Assembly: GCA_038750655.1 (NCBI GenBank)
Contig: JBCDGZ010000240.1
Location: forward strand, 1-6,565
Origin: JBCDGZ01 sp038750655
Lineage (GTDB): Bacteria > Bacteroidota > Bacteroidia > Chitinophagales > Saprospiraceae
Reading direction: 5' to 3'
DNA: 6,565 bases
Both the position numbers and the translations under genes were made by a program. Within the stretch, counting starts at the first letter, position 1; every line of letters starts with the position of its first letter. Shown one piece after another: positions 1 to 6,519 of this stretch. Below the pieces are notes generated by a model. That model worked only from the letters and a program-made list of their open reading frames with translations. It was not told the DNA's origin and did not search any database.

Positions 1-36
1 ATTTTTAGCTATTTTTCAAAGCATAATAACTTCGCA

Positions 37-798
37 TCATTCATCAATATAGGAATTTTCCAAAGCCCTTCGTGCAACCCGATAACCCAACTCAACGACT
101 TCATTAACTTTTGAGAAATCGAGCATATTCCACATCGCATCATTGTGAGGGTCAATGAAAAGGTCACACTTGTCCACCTCGTCTACGAGCGTATTAGCAA
201 TCATAATCCTTACACATCGATCAAAAAGATGCATCGTCTTTTCTGTTTCGAATGATTGGGCCAGATGATTTACGTTTGATCCAATCAAGAAGTCACACTT
301 GTCCCTGATTGTTGATGCGGGCAGGTTTTTCACTAATCCACCATCGACATATCGTTCCCCCTCTATGGTTACTGGTTTAAAAATAAGAGGTATGGAAATC
401 GAGGCGAGAATAGCATCAATGAGAGGACCAGAGGAAAAGACCTTATGGGTACCACGCTCTAGGCTAGTCGCAGAGATGTACAAGGGAAGTTTTAACGCTT
501 CAAAGGTGGGGGGCAATAATTGTTCTAAAATCTTTCTGACATGCTTATGCGGCGAAAGCCCCAGATGCAGCCCCCGAATATGGAAAATACTTTTCCGCTT
601 CAGGCTTTCCGCCCAATCCTCAATTTGCTTTGAGGAATATCCATTAGCGATCAATGCGCCAATAATTGCCCCCATACTCGTTCCTGAAACGATGTCGGGC
701 TTTATATTTCTCTCTTCAAGGGCTTTTAGTACCCCGATATGCACGTAACCTCTTGATCCACCTCCACTAAGCGTTAGTCCAATAGATTGCTTTTTCAT
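37..798 (-). CDS. Patatin-like phospholipase family protein
   Basis: A 253-residue patatin-fold serine acyl hydrolase. The family cleaves ester bonds of phospholipids or other acyl lipids with a Ser-Asp dyad. All family landmarks are visible: the glycine-rich oxyanion loop SGGGSRG at residues 11-17, the nucleophile elbow GTSMG at 39-43 with Ser41, and the DGG motif at 152-154 with Asp152. The protein begins directly with the first beta strand (KKQSIGLTLSGGG) and has no signal peptide or membrane segment. It also lacks the C-terminal barrel of long outer-membrane patatins, so it resembles the short cytoplasmic RssA/NTE-like bacterial group. The ATG at 798 fits family length. The gene stands alone, divergent from the 970-1554 gene across 171 bases, and its stop is 36 bases from the window edge. 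The substrate cannot be told from sequence; phospholipase or lysophospholipase activity is inferred from the family. Confidence 0.95.
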   Translation of the reverse strand: MKKQSIGLTLSGGGSRGYVHIGVLKALEERNIKPDIVSGTSMGAIIGALIANGYSSKQIEDWAESLKRKSIFHIRGLHLGLSPHKHVRKILEQLLPPTFEALKLPLYISATSLERGTHKVFSSGPLIDAILASISIPLIFKPVTIEGERYVDGGLVKNLPASTIRDKCDFLIGSNVNHLAQSFETEKTMHLFDRCVRIMIANTLVDEVDKCDLFIDPHNDAMWNMLDFSKVNEVVELGYRVARRALENSYIDE

Positions 799-841
799 AT
801 TATCTTATTTGCGGATTAATAAATGGTCAAATCCTCTATTA

Positions 842-849
842 CAAATCTA
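842..849 (-). promoter_or_regulatory. Candidate Bacteroidota -7 promoter element for the patatin gene
   Basis: On the minus strand this reads TAGATTTG, an exact match to the Bacteroidota sigma-70 -7 consensus TAnnTTTG. It ends 43 bases before the patatin ATG, which would give a short leader of ordinary length. No clear TTTG -33 element lies at the usual distance upstream (about 865-873), so this is a half-supported promoter. An eight-base pattern with two free positions can arise by chance in AT-rich DNA. Confidence 0.35.
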
Positions 850-871
850 TGAACAAAGAGTAAGAGAAAAA

Positions 872-885
872 TTACCATAGGGTAA
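872..885. repeat. Short perfect inverted repeat in divergent intergenic region (possible operator)
   Basis: TTACC-ATAG-GGTAA is a perfect 5-bp inverted repeat with a 4-bp spacer. It lies 23 bases upstream of the candidate patatin -7 element, about where its -33 box would fall, and 85 bases before the start of the 970-1554 gene. The position would suit an operator, but short repeats like this are frequent by chance and no regulator gene is adjacent. The rest of 799-969 is AT-rich and shows nothing else I can support. Confidence 0.2.
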
Positions 886-969
886 CTTCTTTCTATTCCA
901 TCTGATATAACTTACGCAATGAACAATCATATGGATAATTAATTCTGATACCTCCTAAATCTTATTCTT

Positions 970-1554
970 ATGTATCTTTTTTTCCTACTCCTAAGCCTTT
1001 TCATTCATACCCCTGAATTCGATAATACCGATATTTCTTACTTCAATATAGTGCGGAATAAAAAAACGATTGGAGAATTAACGGTAGTAAAAACTCGAAA
1101 GAATGGGTTGACGACCTATACAAGTACGACCCATCTCAATGTACGCCTATTACATAAGGTGAATGTTTTTTACCGGGTAGAAGTTGACATGCAACACGAT
1201 CAGTTGTACGCTGCTAGCGTAATTATTGAGGTCAACGGTAAAGTTCATGACCGTACGGAAACCACACGGATAGAGGATAAATATTTAATTGAGCATAAAG
1301 GCAAGAAAAAGGAAGCTGCTATTACCATAGACTACCCAGAAATCCTACTCCTTTTTCAGGAGCCAGTTGGTTTTGCAGCTTCCTTTTCTGAAAAAACCGG
1401 AAACTTCCACTCCCTCCACGCAGTGGGAGAGCATGCTTATAAAAAGATTAATCCAAAAGGACGAGAGAATTACTATTACTATAAGGATGGAAAACTCCAA
1501 AGAGCAGAGGTCGACGCAGGGCTTATTCAGTTTGAAATTGTTCTACAACGATGA
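970..1554 (+). CDS. DUF6134-like protein, probably exported, function unknown
   Basis: A 194-residue protein that I match by overall pattern to the DUF6134 family of Bacteroidota; no biochemical role is known to me. It opens with a hydrophobic stretch (YLFFLLLSLFI, residues 2-12) that could be a signal peptide, although it lacks the usual basic residue. The ATG at 970 is the only ATG before an in-frame stop at 946-948, so the start is well fixed. The body is predicted beta-rich, with alternating strands such as GELTVVKTRKNG and YAASVIIEVNGKVHDR, followed by the conserved-looking segment IDYPEILLLFQEPVG (120-134) and a tyrosine run plus KDGKLQRAEV near the C terminus. It reads like a lipid- or ligand-binding beta barrel of the periplasm, which is inference. 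It is transcribed alone and converges with the HAD gene 54 bases downstream. Confidence 0.75.
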   Translation: MYLFFLLLSLFIHTPEFDNTDISYFNIVRNKKTIGELTVVKTRKNGLTTYTSTTHLNVRLLHKVNVFYRVEVDMQHDQLYAASVIIEVNGKVHDRTETTRIEDKYLIEHKGKKKEAAITIDYPEILLLFQEPVGFAASFSEKTGNFHSLHAVGEHAYKKINPKGRENYYYYKDGKLQRAEVDAGLIQFEIVLQR

Positions 1555-1608
1555 ATAATATAGCAGTAATAAAGGGTTCTCTAAAATAATTAAAGTCAAA
1601 GCTTCAGC

Positions 1609-2328
1609 TCAACTGGGCTTAACAGCCACAGGAGGCTGCGCCCCCGCCACCAAATTCAAAAACCGCTCATAATCCAAATAATCCTCAATCACCACCTGTG
1701 CTCCAATATCTAGTAGCACCTCATGATCTCCCTTGCGCCGCAAACCGATGAAGGGCATCTGCAAGTTACGGGTGGTACTGACATCCCAAACCGCATCGCC
1801 GACATAAACGGTATGTCCAATACTCACCGGCGCGGCTTCTCCCCGACGAAGTACGGTCTCGATGATCTGCTCCCGAGTGGTGTGGCCATCGGCGCAGCTC
1901 ATCCAAAGCTCATCGGTCGGAATGCCGACGTGGCCCAACTTGACCATCGCTGGACGCTGCCAGCCTCCCGTCGCAATGCCTACGCAGTAGCGCTCGTCAG
2001 CTAGTAAGCGCAGGACTGCCTCCCGCGCACCCGGCACCGGCTGAAAGGCCTCCGGCTGCCGCTGTCGCTCCACCCGAATCAAAGAAACAAAGGCATCCTG
2101 AAAGGCGTGCACTTCTTCGGAGGTCGGCAAAACGCCAAAATCCTGCTCATAAGCAACATTGAAAATGGTGGTATCGACAACATGGGGAAATTTGCGCCAG
2201 TCGATGGTCGGGAATGTACGGGCGTAACGATCCTCATAGGTCGTTGCAAAACATTGGCTATCAATAGAGTTGGAGAATAAGAGGGTGCCATCGATGTCAA
2301 AGATGACCAGGGTACGTTGATCGGACAT
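1609..2328 (-). CDS. HAD-superfamily hydrolase (phosphatase-like)
   Basis: A 239-residue haloacid dehalogenase-superfamily hydrolase, presumably a cytoplasmic small-molecule phosphatase. All four motifs are present: motif I DIDGTLL with nucleophile Asp11 and general acid/base Asp13; motif II Thr120 in IATGGW; motif III Lys130; and motif IV VGDAVWD with Asp178 and Asp182. A roughly 80-residue mostly helical insertion after motif I (about residues 20-100) is the C1-type cap that selects substrate, as in phosphoglycolate phosphatase and beta-phosphoglucomutase relatives. The sequence is not close enough to either for me to name a substrate. The ATG at 2328 places motif I at the normal distance from the N terminus. 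The gene starts 36 bases after dinB on the same strand, so cotranscription is plausible. Its 3' end faces the 970-1554 gene. Confidence 0.93.
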   Translation of the reverse strand: MSDQRTLVIFDIDGTLLFSNSIDSQCFATTYEDRYARTFPTIDWRKFPHVVDTTIFNVAYEQDFGVLPTSEEVHAFQDAFVSLIRVERQRQPEAFQPVPGAREAVLRLLADERYCVGIATGGWQRPAMVKLGHVGIPTDELWMSCADGHTTREQIIETVLRRGEAAPVSIGHTVYVGDAVWDVSTTRNLQMPFIGLRRKGDHEVLLDIGAQVVIEDYLDYERFLNLVAGAQPPVAVKPS

Positions 2329-2364
2329 GTCCTTATAATTTAAATAACTCCGTAAGTTCGGTGT

Positions 2365-3438
2365 TCAATAGTCAAAATCCAGTTCCAATTGGATGCCCCC
2401 CTCCCCTTTCACATCGTGCATCAGATTAGAGACCGAGACGCCCAGCAGCCGTACAGCCATTTCGGGGGTGAAATTTTCGGCCAACAATTCGGTCGTGACA
2501 TTGAGGAACACCTCGCGGTCTTTCAGCTCCCGCAAAAAGGTTTTGGAGCGGGTGATAATGCGAAAATCGGCCATTTTGATTTTTACGGTCAGTGTTCGCC
2601 CGTAGTTTTGCGATTTTTTCATGTACTCAAAAACCCGCTCTGCGATGGGAATTAGCCGCCCATTCATGGCTTCGAGGGTACGCAGGTCCTCCGAAAAGGT
2701 ACGCTCAGCGCCAATGGATTTACGAATGCGATTGGGATTGACAGCTCGCTGATCGTCCGCCCGAACGATGCGATAGTAATGCCGCCCCACCTTTCCGAAA
2801 CGCTTCACCAGCTCGATTTCACTCAACTTTTTGAGGTCTGCGCCTTTGTAAATGCCCATGCGCTGCATTTTTTCCGCCGTGACTTTGCCAATACCGTGAA
2901 ATTTCTGAATCGGCAGTTCTGCGATAAAGGCTTCGGCTTCCTTCGGAAGAATAACCTTGATCCCGTTCGGTTTGTTGATGTCGGAGGCAATTTTTGCCAG
3001 AAATTTATTAAAAGAAACCCCCGCTGACGCCGTCAACTGCGTTCGCGCATAGATCAACTGCCGAATATCTTGGGCGATGCGAATAGCCGATCGGATGTTT
3101 TTCTTATTCTCTGTTACATCTAAGTAGGCTTCATCTAGCGACAAAGGCTCCACCAGGTCAGTATATTCATGAAATATATCGCGGATTTGATGAGAAATCT
3201 GGCGATACAGCTCGAAGTTGGAGTTGACGAAAATCAACCCCGGACAAAGCCGTGCAGCGGTAATGCTAGGCATGGCAGAACGGACCCCAAAGCGCCGTGC
3301 CTCATAGCTAGCCGAAGCCACTACCCCTCGCTTACTGGAGCCCCCAACGGCCACGGGCTTGCCCCGCAGCTCCGGTGCCTCCCGCTGCTCTACAGAAGCG
3401 TAAAAGGCATCCATATCAATATGTATGATCTTCCGGAT
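2365..3438 (-). CDS. dinB: DNA polymerase IV (Y-family translesion polymerase)
   Basis: Error-prone Y-family polymerase that extends primers past damaged or misaligned template. Numbering here is from the ATG at 3414 (349 residues). MDAFYASVEQRE holds the steric-gate Tyr5; YEARRFGVRSAMP (37-49) is the conserved fingers motif; SLDEAYLDV (92-100) carries catalytic Asp94 and Glu95; FHGIGKVTAEKMQRMGI (172-188) is the thumb helix-hairpin-helix; the little finger covers about 230-335; and IQLELDF near the C terminus is a good sliding-clamp binding motif. The frame continues upstream of that ATG as IRKIIHID, exactly the E. coli DinB N terminus (MRKIIHVD) with the essential first catalytic Asp. The only codon at the expected Met position is ATC (3436-3438); no ATG, GTG or TTG occurs before the TAA at 3454-3456. 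I therefore extend the call to 3438 (357 residues). The conservative ATG start at 3414 would lose that Asp. The HAD gene follows after 36 bases. Confidence 0.95.
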   Translation of the reverse strand: MRKIIHIDMDAFYASVEQREAPELRGKPVAVGGSSKRGVVASASYEARRFGVRSAMPSITAARLCPGLIFVNSNFELYRQISHQIRDIFHEYTDLVEPLSLDEAYLDVTENKKNIRSAIRIAQDIRQLIYARTQLTASAGVSFNKFLAKIASDINKPNGIKVILPKEAEAFIAELPIQKFHGIGKVTAEKMQRMGIYKGADLKKLSEIELVKRFGKVGRHYYRIVRADDQRAVNPNRIRKSIGAERTFSEDLRTLEAMNGRLIPIAERVFEYMKKSQNYGRTLTVKIKMADFRIITRSKTFLRELKDREVFLNVTTELLAENFTPEMAVRLLGVSVSNLMHDVKGEGGIQLELDFDY

Positions 3439-3531
3439 GGGATGGATTTTTTGTTAGAAGTTCCAAGTTCTTTATTTCAGATCATTTTTTCCAGAAATAA
3501 CGAATGGAATCGTTTAATTTGTACTAATCTT

Positions 3532-4620
3532 ATGAAAGCACCTGCTTCTAACTACGGTAGTACTGCCCATGCTGGCGAGCTGCGCCAGCTCCTCGACCAC
3601 CTCATCACTGTCAATACGGAGGCGGAGCGCCGAGGGCGACACAAAACACCGCTCTGCATCTGGGGCCGCCACGGCCTCGGCAAAACCGAGCTGGTCGAAG
3701 CCTATGCCCGCGAGCGAGGCTACGCCTGGGCCTACCTGGCCCCCGCTCAATTCGAAGAGATGGGCGACCTGCTCGGTATGCCCCAAATCGATGGCCAACA
3801 AACCCGCTTCGCTCCTCCTCAATGGGTTCCCACTCAGCCTGGCCCCGGCATCCTACTGATCGACGATGTCAACCGAGCCGACGGGCGCATCCTCAATGGC
3901 ATCATGCAGCTCCTGCAGCACTACGAGCTACACAGCTGGCGACTCCCCGCGCAGTGGCACATCCTCCTCACCGCCAATCCCGACCAGGGCGACTACACCG
4001 TCACCCCCCTCGATCAAGCCCTGCTCACTCGCATGATGCACGTCACGATGGTCTTCGACGCTGCTCAGTGGGCCCGCTGGGCCGCCCAGCGCGGCATCGA
4101 CGAGCGCTGCATCGCCTTCGTACTCGCTCAACCCAAAGTCGCCGAAGGCCACCGCAGTAGCCCTCGAACGCTGGTGCAATTCTTCGAAGCCCTAGCCCCA
4201 ATTGAAAGCTGGGAAGTGGAGAGAGGATTGGTACAAATGCTGGGAGAAGCCTGCCTGGATACGGATACGGTGGCAGCATTTATGGATTTTTTGGATCAGG
4301 GAATGGGGCGGCTACCGGGTCCGCAGACGATTCTGGACAGTCTGGATTTTGAGCGGGAGGTGGCGAAGCCCCTGCGAACACTCACCAATGGCAAGCTACT
4401 ACGCAGCGACCTACTCTCGGCGATCTGTATCCGACTGGCTCAACAACTACAGCAAGCTGCGCCAACCACCGCACAACTGGCTAATGTCAAAGCATTCTTG
4501 AGCTTGGATTATTTGCCTGCGGAGCTGCGCCTGCTCTTTGCGCAAGATTTGATGGCCAGCCCACATTCGGCGGTAAAGGCTTTATTCGCTGATCCAGAGA
4601 TAAGTAGGTTATTACTTTAG
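3532..4620 (+). CDS. MoxR-like / dynein-related (AAA_5-type) AAA+ ATPase
   Basis: A 362-residue AAA+ ATPase, probably a cytoplasmic ATP-driven remodelling factor. Visible landmarks are Walker A GRHGLGKTE (45-53, Lys51), Walker B ILLIDDVNRAD (107-117), sensor 1 LLTANP (145-150, Asn149), the LDQALLTRM segment with probable arginine finger Arg167, and a sensor-2-like SPRTL (210-214, Arg212). The DVNRAD wording after Walker B is typical of MoxR/AAA_5 proteins. Walker B ends in DD rather than the usual DE. Residues 225-362 are a helical C-terminal region I do not recognise. I chose the ATG at 3532 because it is the start nearest the conserved core; the frame stays open to 3169, but that part runs antisense to dinB and the 3421-3531 codons are AT-rich and unlike the gene. 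MoxR ATPases usually sit beside a VWA-domain partner gene; none is visible here. The 5' end is divergent from dinB with about 93 bases between. Confidence 0.88.
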   Translation: MKAPASNYGSTAHAGELRQLLDHLITVNTEAERRGRHKTPLCIWGRHGLGKTELVEAYARERGYAWAYLAPAQFEEMGDLLGMPQIDGQQTRFAPPQWVPTQPGPGILLIDDVNRADGRILNGIMQLLQHYELHSWRLPAQWHILLTANPDQGDYTVTPLDQALLTRMMHVTMVFDAAQWARWAAQRGIDERCIAFVLAQPKVAEGHRSSPRTLVQFFEALAPIESWEVERGLVQMLGEACLDTDTVAAFMDFLDQGMGRLPGPQTILDSLDFEREVAKPLRTLTNGKLLRSDLLSAICIRLAQQLQQAAPTTAQLANVKAFLSLDYLPAELRLLFAQDLMASPHSAVKALFADPEISRLLL

Positions 4621-4700
4621 AATTCATTCGACTTTCCCCATCCCCTAGGAGCAGGAGCTGAACTAAGCCAGCCCCGGCTCGCACGGTTGTTGGGATGAAG

Positions 4701-4727
4701 ATTGATGGGCAAAAAGTACCCATCAAT
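4701..4727. terminator. Perfect hairpin between convergent genes, candidate bidirectional terminator
   Basis: ATTGATGGG (4701-4709) pairs perfectly with CCCATCAAT (4719-4727) around a nine-base loop, and G4700-T4728 plus A4699-T4729 can extend the stem to 11 pairs. It lies between the 3' ends of the AAA+ gene (stop at 4618-4620) and the protease gene, and the right arm contains the protease TGA stop. The position suits a shared terminator, but there is no strong T run on either side, so intrinsic termination is not assured. The rest of 4621-4700 shows nothing else I can support. Confidence 0.4.
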
Positions 4728-6519
4728 TTATCTTGACAAAACGCAGGGTTTTGTGGTTGTTCTTTTGGCCTGTACGCAAAATATAGGTGCCTTCAGGCAG
4801 GTGGTCGAGATTCAGCGGCAAGCTATTTTGACCGCGATCCAGCCGATAATTATTCGAAAATACGGAATTTCCCATTATATCAAAAATCTGAATATCCATA
4901 TCTGCACTTTTTTCTAAACTGATGTCCACATTCAGTAGGCCGCCGCGGTAAGGGTTGGGGGATAATTGGATCTTCTGCCCATCAAAATAGTCGACCGCTA
5001 CGTACTCGACCACCGTCAGACTACCATCGTAATCGACTTGAGAGAGGCGATAGTAGTTGGTACCGAATTGAGGATCACGATCCAGGTGATGGTAACGCTG
5101 CGAAGTCAGTGTAGTGCCAGCCCCTTCCACAGTAGTTAAGGCTTCAAAGTCTTTGCCGTTGCTGCTGCGTTCCAAAATAAAGGCTTCATTATCTGACTCT
5201 TGAGCCGTTGCCCAGTTGAGTTGAATGGCCTTTTCTACTTGTACGCCGTCAAAAGAAATCAGTTCGACGGGCAGTGCCGCGAGATAAGTATAATCCAGGC
5301 ATTCAATATCCAGAGGTTGGATGACATTACAGCAGCTAGGGTTCATATTAGCGATGCCGTCAGAGGTAGCAATATGATTGATCCCCAAAGAGTGAGTCAT
5401 CTCGTGGGTGATCATGACATCATAATCGGTACTGGCACCCACACATTGGCAGGCCCCTGTTCCGTTATTCACCACTACATATCCGTAAAGGGCCGTCCGC
5501 CAGTCTACCCCATCCCAGGTGTGCGTAACGCTCGACCAGTACAATCCTCCAATACCCAGAGTGCCGTTGCAACCAATCAAATCGGTAATTTCATTACAGG
5601 GATCATCAAACTGAATCGTCAAGCTGCGGCTCCCTAGATTACTGGCGGCATAGGAGGTAAATTCTCCATCGGTAGCTCCTTGCCCGACGCAGGAGGGGAC
5701 AAAGCCGTGGGTGCCTCCGTCCGTTAGGTTGATGCCCAGATAAGTGCCATTCATGGTTCCAATAGCTCCTTGGATTCTTGCGAAGGCGGAGGAACAGCCT
5801 GAGTCACCGCCGGTATGGTAGTAAACGGGTAATGCAGTGGGGAAGCCGTTCCATCTGGCGATTGGCGAGCCCGAGAGGTAGGTACAGTGCGAAGGAGCTG
5901 CCCTTTCGTTGGTAGAAAAGCTGCTGACTTCGTGATCCGTCGCTACGCGAGCTTTGTCCCAGGCATCGCGATCATCGACGACACTGCGTAGGTGTTGAAT
6001 AAACTCGTCAGTGCGGTAGACTTGCAGCGGTTCTGCGAGGCGGCCATCGCCGGTGCGGAGAATGCTTACCTCAGCGCCAAGAGATATGGGGACCAGCAGA
6101 TGCTCACCATCTTTATAATTTTCTTCCAATGCTCCGTAGGAAAGCATCATGGGCTTCCATTCCCCGTAGTCATTAATGGTCAGGAACAGCAGATAATTTT
6201 TACCCGCTTCTAGTTCCAAATCCCCCCAGATGGTTCTTTCGATGTCATCAAATCGGATGTGTAGGTTTTGCAGGATAAATTGATCATCGCGCTGTAGTGG
6301 CCCAGAGACGGTATTCAGCACTCGCAGGGCGGTGCGGAAACGGGTCATACCATTTTCTTCTACTGTGTAGTTGCGTTCTGCACGAACCAATACAACTGCC
6401 TCACTGTGCTTGGCCATCTCTCCTAGATTGAGAAATGGGCGGATAGTAGTAGCACTAAGGTTTTCTGGAAGGATCAATAGAGAGCAGACTAAAAGCAATA
6501 AAGCGTTTATTCGTTGCAT
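4723..6519 (-). CDS. Secreted metzincin-type zinc metalloprotease with T9SS C-terminal sorting domain
   Basis: A 598-residue multi-domain extracellular protein. Residues 1-23 form a signal peptide (MQR then a Leu-rich core, cut near SA/TT). Residues about 25-195 are a beta-rich N-terminal domain I cannot name. Residues about 209-415 are the protease domain: HEMTHSLGINH (372-382) is a full HExxHxxGxxH zinc site with His372, His376 and His382 as ligands and Glu373 as catalytic base, and Met392 in IANMNP fits the metzincin Met-turn. This is closest in style to matrixin (M10)-like enzymes. The mature part has ten cysteines, all between 212 and 407, consistent with disulfides outside the cell. Residues about 416-514 are a fibronectin-III-like sandwich (LPVELISFDG, NWATAQESDNEAFILERS). 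Residues about 518-598 are a type A T9SS sorting domain (LSPNPYRGG, IFDIMGN, LPEGTYILR, ending RFVKIN), which predicts export through the outer membrane. The gene stands alone. The natural substrate is unknown. Confidence 0.94.
   Translation of the reverse strand: MQRINALLLLVCSLLILPENLSATTIRPFLNLGEMAKHSEAVVLVRAERNYTVEENGMTRFRTALRVLNTVSGPLQRDDQFILQNLHIRFDDIERTIWGDLELEAGKNYLLFLTINDYGEWKPMMLSYGALEENYKDGEHLLVPISLGAEVSILRTGDGRLAEPLQVYRTDEFIQHLRSVVDDRDAWDKARVATDHEVSSFSTNERAAPSHCTYLSGSPIARWNGFPTALPVYYHTGGDSGCSSAFARIQGAIGTMNGTYLGINLTDGGTHGFVPSCVGQGATDGEFTSYAASNLGSRSLTIQFDDPCNEITDLIGCNGTLGIGGLYWSSVTHTWDGVDWRTALYGYVVVNNGTGACQCVGASTDYDVMITHEMTHSLGINHIATSDGIANMNPSCCNVIQPLDIECLDYTYLAALPVELISFDGVQVEKAIQLNWATAQESDNEAFILERSSNGKDFEALTTVEGAGTTLTSQRYHHLDRDPQFGTNYYRLSQVDYDGSLTVVEYVAVDYFDGQKIQLSPNPYRGGLLNVDISLEKSADMDIQIFDIMGNSVFSNNYRLDRGQNSLPLNLDHLPEGTYILRTGQKNNHKTLRFVKIN

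Noticed and set aside
299..748. Plus-strand open frame of 149 codons opposite the patatin gene
   Set aside because: It lies wholly within the patatin gene on the other strand and shows no recognisable motif; it is a shadow of the real gene.
940..947. TAATTCTG before the 970-1554 gene as a -7 promoter element
   Set aside because: It has one mismatch to TAnnTTTG and no TTTG at the expected -33 distance, which is not enough to support a promoter.
1599..1620. Imperfect hairpin AAGC..CAG-ctcaa-CTG..GCTT at the end of the HAD gene
   Set aside because: The stem is short, interrupted by a bulge and a G-T pair, and no clear T run follows, so it is too weak to call a terminator.
3514..3521. TTAATTTG just before the AAA+ ATPase start as a -7 promoter element
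   Set aside because: It has a mismatch at the conserved second position, lies only ten bases before the ATG, and has no -33 partner.
3169..3531. Open plus-strand frame extending the AAA+ ATPase upstream by 121 codons, with ATGs at 3169, 3421 and 3442
   Set aside because: Most of it is the antisense of the well-conserved dinB 5' end, and the remainder is AT-rich intergenic sequence with codon use unlike the gene. The conserved AAA+ region begins after 3532.
3822..4160. Pro/Arg/His-rich open frame of 112 codons within the AAA+ gene
   Set aside because: The low-complexity PRHRR-type composition is the usual product of reading a C-rich gene out of frame.
4702..4917. Small plus-strand frame beginning MMGKKYPSI over the end of the protease gene
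   Set aside because: It is antisense to the T9SS sorting domain. Its similarity to the start of a minus-strand frame ending at 4726 (MMGTFCPSI) is explained by the hairpin arms, not by homology.
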